Positions 55,992 through 63,726 of a DNA stretch of 64,000 bases are shown here, one piece after another (the stretch's first letter is position 1; each line of letters starts with the position of its first letter). A model generated the notes under the pieces. The model saw only the letters and a program-made list of their open reading frames with translations. It was not told the origin of the DNA and made no database searches. Both the position numbers and the translations under genes were made by a program. Source of the DNA: Haemaphysalis longicornis (taxonomy: Eukaryota > Arthropoda > Arachnida > Ixodida > Ixodidae); NCBI GenBank assembly GCA_013339765.2, contig CM023454.1, positions 148,737,603-148,801,602 on the forward strand, read 5' to 3'.

Positions 55992-56548
55992 GTGGGATAT
56001 ACGGGGGGTTCCTCGGGGACCTTGCCAGTCCTGGCGTAAGGCCCCCACGCTAGCTCCCGGCGTGTCAACCACGCGGGCTCCCATGGCTACGGCAGCCCAG
56101 CGAGGTTCGCCGATACGAGAACACAGTAGACAGTAGTGCCGAAGCACAGCCGTTTATTTGGGGAATCCCAAAGCATGCGAGCACAAGGCTCGACGGCGTT
56201 CACGAATCACGCCGTCCGGGTCGTGACCGCGAACGGGAGGTGGGCACTCACGGCGCGCGACAAACAAAGCTCCCACCTGAGACACAAGTATCCATCACCG
56301 CCGCCATGTTCCGCCGATCTCGTCCCGACCGGGTCTCCGACGAGACTGTCCCTTCTCCCGTGCGCGCACGCTCGCGCCGCCCGCGCCCGCGCGCCTATCC
56401 CCGCACACATCGGTGGCGCCATCTCTCGGGGGACGCCGACGAACCAGCGGAGCGCCGGACCGGTTCCAGCAGTTCCAGCGCACAAGCGTCTCTCCCGAAG
56501 CGCGCGCTGGCTCGGGATCGCAGGTCGCGGTTCTCCACGATTCCCACA
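55992..56548 (-). repeat. LTR of the gene-less element (5' LTR)
   Basis: 557 bp, TGTGGGA...TCCCACA, adjacent to the tRNA-Lys-like primer site. It is followed by the ATTC duplication and the resumed gypsy integrase frame. Confidence 0.85.
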
Positions 56549-57420
56549 ATTCTGAATGTAATTGACTTCGCCACACGGTACATTGTTCCAAAACCCGTAC
56601 CGAATACGTCCACGAAGGAAGTAATCAGGCACCTTCACTCTGTTTTTCATAGATTCGGAACTCCAAGTGATTGCCTCTCTGACCACGGAAAAGCCTTTGA
56701 CTCCAAAGAATTCAAGAACTTCATGAGAATGCACGGAGTCACGGTACACTATTCAGTGGCATACAGGGCCGCAAGTAACGGACTTGTTGAGCGAAGCAAT
56801 GGCACCCTCGTCACCGTTTTGCGTAAAATGTGCAACCATGACCAGTCACAGTGGACAAAAAAGCTCGACGAAGCCGCTTTTGCCGTGAACACCAGCCTGA
56901 ACTCCAGCACTGGATTCTCCCCCTTTGAGTTAATGTACGGATATACGCCAAATCTACCATACCAGACCATCCACGCATCAAAGCCCACTTCTGTGCAAGT
57001 GCGCCTTTTGGCACTGCAATCCCAGCGAGCCGAAGCAGCCAGCAACACGGAAAACGCCCAGCAAGCGTGCAAAGCGTACTATGGTCGGGCGCACAGAGAT
57101 CACTCCTACAAGGTTGGAGACTTTGTTTGGGTGCGCCGCCAGCAGCCTCTTCCGCATGTGTCAGAGAAATTGGCTCCGAGGTTCAAGGGAGTCTTTCAGA
57201 TCCTCGAAAAGAAGACCCCGGTTACTTACCTCGTGACTCAAGTCGGCTGGAATTCGGGAACCCCTGACTCCAGAGTGGTGCATGTGAGCCAGATCAAGCT
57301 ATTTAGACACCTTACATCGACCCTATTCTTGCGTCATCTGAAGCTTGACCTCAATGTTAGCAGACTGTTGTTCAGTTTTCACGTCACCAAAGGGACTTGG
57401 TCATTTTGGCTAGGGTGGGA
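56549..57420 (+). pseudogene. gypsy integrase, catalytic core and C-terminal domain
   Basis: After the nested element the frame resumes with N-V-I-D-F-A-T-R-Y, then L-S-D-H-G-K-A-F (second catalytic Asp), S-N-G-L-V-E-R-S-N (catalytic Glu), N-S-S-T-G-F-S-P-F-E-L and a GPY/F-like C-terminal segment (Y-K-V-G-D-F-V-W-V-R-R...A-P-R-F-K-G-V-F-Q-I-L), ending near H-V-S-Q-I-K-L-F. The D, D and E catalytic residues are retained. The frame then stays open into the right LTR to 57595, beyond the usual protein end. A purine-rich TAGGGTGGGA at 57411-57420 precedes the LTR. Confidence 0.85.
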
Positions 57421-57875
57421 TGTGAGAAGTCACGCCTGCATCTCCGTGTACAGTGATGTGCGAACTCGTGACTGCCACTCCATGTGTGTGATACAACGCA
57501 GTCACATATTTCTGTGCCTCAGAACACTCGCGGTCATCACTACGTGCATCGAGTCACGTAGGCCAGACAGGTGTGAAGTGTATGTGTCCGTGTAGTGATG
57601 TGTGTCCGTGTGGGATGTGAGAACTCGTGCCTGCCACTCCATGTGCGCGTAATGCAATTGCGGTCTCATGTTCACGGATACTCGAACTGCTTCGCGCCAT
57701 GCGAACGAGCCTCGAGTCACGTACGCCAAGGCCTCCCCCTTCTCCCCCCCTACCCTTTAAATTGAGCAGATCCTGTGGCCGGGGATTCACAATGGCTCCG
57801 ATGAGAGAAGACGTGTAACTTGCTTCAACAAGTATTAAACGCTTTATCTAACCCTCAGCCATGGACCTGCTCACA
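57421..57875 (+). repeat. Ty3/gypsy 3' LTR
   Basis: TGTGAG...CTCACA, 455 bp. Differences from the 5' LTR seen by eye are near positions 11, 101, 202, 327 and 374-375 of the LTR. It is followed by ATAC and the LINE endonuclease. Confidence 0.9.
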
Positions 57876-58279
57876 ATACTTTCTGAGAGGTTCTGAAAAA
57901 CGGACGCGAATGCGGGGAAGTCTAGAGTTGGATGCATATAATACACGCCAATGAGCAGGTTTTTTCCGCGGTTTGTCTTTGTTTCGACCCAAACGCATTC
58001 ATTTCCCAATTCGAGATCAGCTCGGCGAAACGCAACCATGGACTTTCGCAGGGCGATTAAAGCTCCTCCACCGTACTTTTGTCCGGTGCGTTCGTAGTCT
58101 CTGTCATGGCGAAAGACAGCGTACTCGTCCGGGAAGTAATCTGTAGAAGCAATTTGGTCTGAGAGCCACGTCTCAGTAATGCAGTATACGTCATGATCGA
58201 AGAGAACCACATTATCAAAGAACTGTTGCGCTTTTGTCCGTAGGCCTCGTGTGTTTTGGTAGTAAAAAGAAATACTCAT
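57876..58279 (-). pseudogene. LINE ORF2 N-terminus (APE-like endonuclease), split by the gypsy element
   Basis: The ATG at 58279 (reverse strand) opens Y-Q-N-T-R-G-L-R-T-K, C-I-T-E-T-W-L and Y-G-G-G-A-L-I-A-L, the Asn, Glu and glycine-rich motifs of the APE domain. The frame is interrupted at the ATAC duplication and resumes at 49410. Its start overlaps the ORF1 stop as ATGA (58276-58279), suggesting coupled termination and reinitiation. Confidence 0.8.
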
Positions 58280-59274
58280 GGGACGTTTACTTCGGAGGGC
58301 TTTAGCGCACGGTCTTCCCTCAGGGTGCCGTCAAATTGTCGGAATAAGCACCCGCTCGGCCACACTGACGACTTATTCACAAGATCAAAACACGCATCGC
58401 TTACCGCAACATGAAAGGAGGCGTAGCTCGGGTGCTTGGTTTTCAGACGCGTGCACACGACGCTGCCATCTTTACAAACATGCGTGACGAGTTTCAGCAC
58501 GGTTGGAACTGAGGTGTCGGGGTGAAGATGGGACACAAACAAGGCTTTCTTGAGGGGCTGGCGGGGCAGGGTCTGAAGGTCGCTGTTTTCGTTTGCCCCA
58601 ACGGAAGCCTCGGGGAAGCGGTTGCGGGGTTGCCTTTTGTTGAGGCCGCCGGGGCGAAGAGGGCTCCACGCGGGAGGGGGGCCGTTCAAGCAACTCGATA
58701 TGGGCGACTGGCTGGTGGGTGAGGAGGCCGGGACAGAGCTGCTGAGGGGGCTTTGTGTGGCAGGAGCGTCAAGCACTGCGGAGGGCTTTCGCGGTGACCC
58801 GCGGCGGCGGAGCTCCTCGCGCAAGACACGCACCTCACTCTGAAGACACGCAATTGCGGCCGCCTGTATTTCCGATGCCTTCGTGGTTTCGCTTCGAAGG
58901 CGGGCGTGCTCCTCCCGTAGCTGGCTGAGCTCGTCCGTTAAAAATGAGATGCCTTCCACGGCGTTGATGAGCAGGTCATTCATCTTGCTCAGTTGCCTAC
59001 CAACATCGCCGGGGTAGGGAAAGAATGCGTTGTGGTCGAGAGCAACGTTTTCTGCCGCCGGTCCGGTGTTCTCGTCGGGCTTGACGGGTGGTGCCGCTTT
59101 CCAACAAGCGTTGCAATGGAAAGGAAGATCGCCAGCGCGAAGAAGTTGGAGATCCTCGTCGGGCCAGGCAATGCACTTTGTGTGCGCGCACTTGCCACAC
59201 GAAGCACAGCGAAAAGAGTGCTGCTTGGCTGTGACACGTTGCGAGCAGGCGACACAGTTGGCTCGACCCGCCAT
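58276..59274 (-). CDS. LINE ORF1 with PHD finger and coiled coil, intact
   Basis: 332 codons from an ATG at 59274 with M-A-G-R-A-N-C-V-A-C. Residues 7-57 contain C7, C10, C23, C26, H31, C34, C54 and C57, a complete C4HC3 PHD finger as found in ORF1 of some CR1-group LINEs. Residues about 95-160 form a predicted coiled coil (L-S-Q-L-R-E-E-H-A-R-L...V-R-V-L-R-E-E-L). A Ser/Pro-rich linker and a C-terminal domain with F-V-S-H-L-H-P-D-T (RRM-like) follow. It has no internal stop or frameshift. The frame upstream to 59568 is open, but the ATG giving the PHD start is the natural choice. The role is element RNA or chromatin binding, by family. Confidence 0.75.
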   Translation of the reverse strand: MAGRANCVACSQRVTAKQHSFRCASCGKCAHTKCIAWPDEDLQLLRAGDLPFHCNACWKAAPPVKPDENTGPAAENVALDHNAFFPYPGDVGRQLSKMNDLLINAVEGISFLTDELSQLREEHARLRSETTKASEIQAAAIACLQSEVRVLREELRRRGSPRKPSAVLDAPATQSPLSSSVPASSPTSQSPISSCLNGPPPAWSPLRPGGLNKRQPRNRFPEASVGANENSDLQTLPRQPLKKALFVSHLHPDTSVPTVLKLVTHVCKDGSVVCTRLKTKHPSYASFHVAVSDACFDLVNKSSVWPSGCLFRQFDGTLREDRALKPSEVNVP

Positions 59275-59511
59275 CTTGGCGGCTTTGATGCAGCGGCCGT
59301 CGGCAGTGCACGATTTCACAAGTGGCGAAAAGGAATACAAGCAGCGATGGCGGAAGGGGAAATCTCGGCCTGATCGTATAGTCTTTGACCTGATATTCTG
59401 TGTGAGGGTGAAGAAGAGCAAAAAATCAAATCGCGCGCCGCAAACCGCAAAGGGTTCGCACAACATCCGACAGATGGCGACGAATGTACTGGCCAGTAGG
59501 AAGACACGCAG

Positions 59512-59890
59512 TGAAGCATCCCCCTCGCGAGGGGCACGATCAAATGCAGAGCATTTCCGGGGGCGCACGACGTTAAGTAGTTTGCGTTACGTTAATGTCG
59601 TTGCACTTGTGGCAACTGCTGACGAGAGAGCGCTCGTTAGCAGTAATTTGAATCAGTCAACGATATAAGGCGCGTTAGAGGCGTCCCATTTAGTGTCGGC
59701 TTTGTGGCGCAGTGGGTAGAGCACCATGTACATTGCGCTCCGCCCGCAGGGTCGAGGGATCGAAACCTGGCGCCGGATAGTATTTTCTTTTATATATTGT
59801 AGGGGGAGGGGTGAGGACAACGACGGTGCGGACTACGACGGGACAACGCGGGTGACATCGTGAGTTACTGTGAAATGCTCTGCATTTAAA
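59512..59890 (+). repeat. Composite tRNA-like repeat, copy C (compact form)
   Basis: Begins with CATCCCCCTCGCGAGGGGCA, which contains the perfect palindrome CCCCTCGCGAGGGG. ACGATC and AAATGCAGAGCATTT (59543-59557) follow, then a ~130-bp unique part. A tRNA-like segment comes next (TGGCGCAGTGGGTAGAGC A-box; GGATCGAAACC B-box; CTGGCGCCGG), then GGGTGACATCGTGAGTTACTG and AAATGCTCTGCATTT. It is the shortest and cleanest of the three copies. It lies at the 5' edge of the PHD-type LINE. Confidence 0.8.
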
Positions 59891-60095
59891 AAGCTATGCG
59901 GGGGAAGCAGTTACAATGCCTGACCGATCGTGATACGGCCCCGGCACCAGCATCGTGTGATTCACCGGACGCGGCTTCCGGAATGCTCGCCGCGAGCCAG
60001 CTTATAATTGAAAACCAATCCTCCGGCGAAAGCGCTCTGGCGCGACGGGCAATCCATATTTGATCACCGAATGTAGCTCGCAGTCTAATTAAATG
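59886..60095 (+). repeat. ~210-bp dispersed repeat, copy 2
   Basis: Homologous to 38378-38590 in the same orientation. Here it directly follows composite copy C, whereas at 38378 it follows a different sequence, so the two are separate units. Confidence 0.7.
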
Positions 60096-60097
60096 AC

Positions 60098-60640
60098 ATG
60101 ATGTAAAAACAGCGCGGTAGGACAAAATACACGAGGAAAGGAACCAGATAGGACGAGCGTTGACTATCAACTGAAAAGTTTATTTGACTGGAAAGACATA
60201 TATACAAAAACACAATTGAAACGACGCATGCGCTAACATCTTTGCCAAACCAACACTAATAGCGAAAAAAAGGACAGAAACTAGTTTGCTCCTTCATAAT
60301 GTCAACCACAAGCAAGATAAGCCACTTCTTTATCATGTAAAGCAACTGATGCCTTACTAATGCACTCGTCACCAAGCCTGTTTATACAGAACGCCTGTAT
60401 TATTTCGCGCATTAGCTGATTAGAATGACGGAACAGTAGGACCGTTTTTTCAAATTGGGACTGACATGAGCGGGTAGGACACAAACGACAGTGATCAGAC
60501 AAATGAGATGTAGGTGTGCCTTTCATTGAATTGAAGTGCTCTCTCAAACGCACATTTACACAACGGCCCGTTTGGCCAACGTAAGCATGACCACAAGACA
60601 AAGGTAATTTATATACCTTTGTGGGCTTGGCAGTGGGCTT
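60098..60640 (-). pseudogene. Penelope-like element 3' end: GIY-YIG domain and 3' UTR
   Basis: On the reverse strand K-V-Y-K-L-P-L-S-C-G-H-A-Y-V-G-Q-T-G-R-C begins the GIY-YIG nuclease. R-L-R-E-H, H-C-R-L-C-P, T-V-L-L-F-R-H-S-N-Q-L-M-R-E-I-I-Q-A-F-C-I and a stop at 60302 follow. The nuclease domain is open and complete in motif order. A 3' UTR to about 60100 contains TCAAATAAACTTTTCAGTTG on the element strand. The reverse transcriptase is missing. Confidence 0.8.
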
Positions 60641-60970
60641 GGCAGCACCGTGTTCGGCCGGTTGCTCATGCATTTCTGCTTTTTCGTCCAGATCGCCCTG
60701 CTGCGGGTGGATTCCGTCATCGGCCCAGCGGAACTTTTTCCACCGCAAGGAAGCATCGTCGCGCCTGCGCCGGACAGCCCCGACAACGGAGCACCGTCAT
60801 GGAAAGCAGCTCCTCAAGTGCTGCTCCCCTACCATGTTGTCAACAGTGTGACGCCAGTGGACACTCTTGAGCTTCAGCATAAAACCCGGAGCCATCTTCA
60901 GCAGCCTTTCAGTGGGCTTGGTAGCGCCGTGTTCGGCCGGTTGTTCATGCATTTCTGCTTTTTCGTCCAG
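60631..60970 (+). repeat. 61-bp direct repeat, 279-bp period, in the LINE 5' UTR
   Basis: CAGTGGGCTTGG(C/T)AGC(A/G)CCG and the following TTTCTGCTTTTTCGTCCAG block occur at 60631-60691 and 60910-60970 with three differences. They may be part of tandem 5' UTR monomers such as many LINEs use as promoters. Confidence 0.7.
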
Positions 60971-61023
60971 GTGGGTGACAAACATTCTGTCTTCTCTATT
61001 AGAGACGATTCGCTCACTTTAGT

Positions 61024-61873
61024 AGTGCTGCCAAGCCCACAGAGCTTCTTTCTTCATTGTGTGATTGTTTGCTTGTCATTAGGCTACTGCTGTTGACATC
61101 AGGTGACGTGGAGTTAAACCCTGGACCCCGCTCAGACTCAGATTCTAGTTCCGAAGCCGCCTTAAACAGCCAGCTTCTCAAGAAAATCCTAAAGGAACAA
61201 ACGAAGACCAATAAAACGCTCACTGCTCTTTCCGAAAACTTGAAACAAGTAGAAACAACGGTACAGGAAAGATTAACCGCCATAGAAAAAGAGTTAGCTC
61301 GCCTACAACAATGCGAGGATAGACTCGCCGAGCATGAGGTAATGACCGTAGAAACAAATAAACTGGTGCGAGAGTTATCGGTTAAGGTTGAAGACTTGGA
61401 AAACAGGAGCCGCCGGAATAACATATTAATCTATGGCTTGAAAAAGGGTGATGACGAACAAAATGCAGATTTACAAGAGCGGGTTGTTAAGGGCATTTTT
61501 AAAGATATCCTCAAGGTCAATGTTACATCTGTAGAACGTATGCACCGAATCGGCAGGAAAAAACAAAATCGAGAGCGGCCAGTAATTCTTAAGCTGTACA
61601 ATTTCTCCGAAAAAAATGTTAGTCCTTCGTAATTGCGGCAAACTGAAGGGAACAACAATATCGATATCTGAAGACTATTCCGCACGAGTTCGGGACTTGC
61701 GCAAAAAACTATGGCAATCAGCAAAGGAAGATCGGGACAATGGTGGCAAGGTCACTCTTGTATTCGATAAACTGAAGATAGATGACGACTTGTACGTATG
61801 GGATGAACAAAAAAATGCAAGAGTTTCCCTGAGAAGGGCACGTCACGATAGTCCCGCGAAAAACAACGCGTGA
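61024..61873 (+). pseudogene. LINE ORF1 with N-terminal 2A-like peptide and coiled coil, one frameshift
   Basis: A hydrophobic stretch (C-L-L-V-I-R-L-L-L-L) leads into T-S-G-D-V-E-L-N-P-G-P (61096-61128), a canonical 2A motif, D-(V/I)-E-x-N-P-G-P. It causes ribosomes to skip the Gly-Pro bond and release the upstream peptide. A coiled coil (about 61165-61400) and an RRM-like segment (N-N-I-L-I-Y-G-L-K) follow. At an A7 run (61610-61616) the frame shifts by one; the adjoining frame (61616-61873) carries on with L-R-N-C-G-K-L-K-G-T. No ATG is evident upstream, so the start is uncertain. Confidence 0.75.
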
Positions 61874-61900
61874 CACGCTAAAGCCACTACACCGTTTTCC

Positions 61901-62831
61901 TTGTTATGTTTCAATGCCCGTAGCATTGTTAACAAAACTGATAAACTAGAAGAATTGTTATTTTCGTACACTCCTGATATTGTCGTGATAACTGAAACGG
62001 GGCTACACCCAGACATACTTGATTTTGAAATTGTTCCTGCGTCATATTGCCTACTTCGGTCAGATCGTGACGGTCGCGGGGGCGGGGTTGCCATTGCAAT
62101 AAAACGCGGCTTGCAATATCGTAGAGAAAAGGGTATCGCGAATCATGAAAGCGTTTGGTGCACAATATTTGCTCGCGATGCTCCAGCCAGTACTGATCGG
62201 TGGCATCTACAGAAAGCCAAATGCGTCTGATGATTACCTTTTACAAGTGCGTGACTATCTGGTTGATAAGGTTACCCCCCGTACCCAATTAATACTTACT
62301 GGAGATTTCAATCTCGCTATTGACTGGACAAACTTTAGAAGTACTAGAAATACCACCAACAGCGAGCTATTATACAATTTAATGTTCAATTTTTCATTGG
62401 CCCAGTTGGTCCAGGAACCAACCCGTATTCAAGGAAATACTTGCTCCATACTAGACCTAGCTTTTATTTCTGATAACCTATCCGGTAAAGCCACTGTAGA
62501 AGATGGAATATCTGACCACAAAATGTTAATCATAACTTTTAACCTTGATGGCTTAAATCCCAAACCCGATGGCACAAATTCACGGATAGCCGTGAAAGAC
62601 TACACCAGAGCTAATGATGTTTGTGTTATTGATTACCTCGACACAGCACTAGAGACGTTTTCTCTAGAGGAATGTGAGGGTGTTAATGGTATGTGGATTC
62701 AACTGAAAAAAATAATTACGTACTGTGAACAAAACTTTATCCCAATGAAACTAAAACGCACACGAAGAAAAACACCATGGATCAACCGCCGTGTTACTCA
62801 CCTTAAAAGAAGGATACAGAAATCGCAATAA
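61901..62831 (+). pseudogene. LINE ORF2, APE-like endonuclease, one frameshift
   Basis: F-N-A-R-S-I-V-N-K (Asn motif), V-I-T-E-T (catalytic Glu) and G-G-G-V-A-I-A lie in the first frame. A one-base shift near 62165-62190 moves to G-G-I-Y-R-K-P-N, T-G-D-F-N-L (Asp and Asn) and S-D-H-K (catalytic Asp-His), ending at TAA near 62831. All catalytic motifs of the domain are present apart from the shift. Confidence 0.8.
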
Positions 62832-62930
62832 CAAGAGGAACCCAGTCATTTTAAGTGAACTTGCATCTCAGCTTAAGGCGGAAATTAGAAGTGCAAGGCA
62901 AGCTTTTTTTCACATACGTTATCTCACTTC

Positions 62931-63726
62931 ATGATGCATCACCCACAAAAATTTTGGCGTTACTTGGCACGGCCTAAAAACCCAACAACCGAAGTAGAAA
63001 TTGAGGGTACTGTTGTAAACGACGCGCAGGCAGTTTCCAATGCTTTCAATAGGTATTTTCAGTCGGTATTTACGCGCACATGCGCACCGAGCTGCCCTGT
63101 TGCTCCGGTGCATCCTTTTTCAATGCCCGATGTCCTTATCACTACGGAAGGTATTCTTAACCTGCTGTTACAAATCGATGTTAAGAAATCAGTGGGTCCT
63201 GATAATATTTCAAATGTTTTCCTTCGGCGCTACGCAGAGCAGCTATGTCCCTTTCTTGAAGCAATTTTTAAAGCATCCCTACTAACAGCTTCTTTACTTG
63301 CCGACTGGTTGTGTGCAAAAGTAATTCCTCTGATTCTTTGGAAGTTTTTTTCCGGAGTACCGCAAGGTTCCGTTTTAGGGCCCATCTTGTTCCTAATATA
63401 TGTCAATGATATCTATATGTGCCTTGAGCCTAACGTTAAAATGAGACTTCGCTGATGACTGCGTGATCTACACCACTATCCGCACTACTGATGACCAGCT
63501 TAGACTTAACACCACACTAGCTAATATTGCATGTTGGTGCCTTCAATGGGGAATGGAAATTAACGTGTCGAAAACAGCTTGCCTTAGCATAACTCGCAGA
63601 AAACAATCCAGCATTTTAATTACAATTTGGTTGGCACAAACAAATTGTTGGCACAAACCACCTTCTTTAGCTTTTAGTTTCAAAGAACAGGTCAAAAAAG
63701 CTAAAAGAAGCTGGTTTTCCAACTAG
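62931..63726 (+). pseudogene. LINE ORF2, reverse transcriptase with internal deletion
   Basis: F-W-R-Y-L...F-N-R-Y-F-Q-S-V-F and K-S-V-G-P-D-N-I open the RT. The frame then jumps from A-K-V-I-P-L straight to S-G-V-P-Q-G-S-V-L-G-P (about 63330-63380). The fingers and the first catalytic aspartate region, about 130 residues in relatives, are deleted. F-A-D-D-C-V (about 63449-63465) is in another frame. N-V-S-K-T follows before homology ends near 63690. It cannot encode an active enzyme. Confidence 0.8.

Larger units (their letters stand above)
53765..56552 (-). mobile_element. Gene-less LTR retrotransposon (LARD/large TRIM-like), reverse strand, nested in the gypsy integrase
   Basis: Two ~556-bp LTRs (53769-54324 and 55992-56548) start TGTGGGA and end TCCCACA. 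ATTC is duplicated at 53765-53768 and 56549-56552. Orientation is given by a primer site next to the right LTR and a purine tract next to the left LTR, both on the reverse strand. The 1667-bp interior (54325-55991) has no gag, protease, RT or integrase motif. LTRs are nearly identical except for short indels near the end, implying recent insertion. It must be mobilised by another element's proteins. The integrase frame of the host element is continuous across the duplicated ATTC. Confidence 0.9.
49407..57879 (+). mobile_element. Ty3/gypsy LTR retrotransposon with 4-bp target duplication, itself interrupted
   Basis: Two 455-bp LTRs (49411-49865 and 57421-57875) begin TGTGAG and end CTCACA and differ at about six positions by eye. 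ATAC precedes the left LTR (49407-49410) and follows the right (57876-57879). A tRNA-primer site, one gag-pol unit and a purine-rich tract before the right LTR are present. On both sides the LINE endonuclease reading resumes, so the element inserted into that LINE in forward orientation. A 2780-bp LTR element is inserted in its integrase. No env is seen. The low LTR difference suggests a fairly recent insertion. Confidence 0.9.
60631..63690 (+). mobile_element. CR1/L2-type LINE with 2A-bearing ORF1, decayed
   Basis: The order is: 5' UTR with a duplicated 61-bp block, ORF1 (61057 onward), APE endonuclease, and RT fragments. ORF2 has a frameshift in the endonuclease, a large internal RT deletion and a frameshift at F-A-D-D. 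The 3' end is lost against a Penelope fragment near 63690. It abuts the reverse-strand Penelope copy at its 5' side. Confidence 0.75.

Noticed and set aside
57421..57595. Extension of gypsy integrase into the right LTR as real coding sequence
   Set aside because: Family proteins end before the LTR, and the open frame into the LTR probably reflects loss of the original stop or chance.
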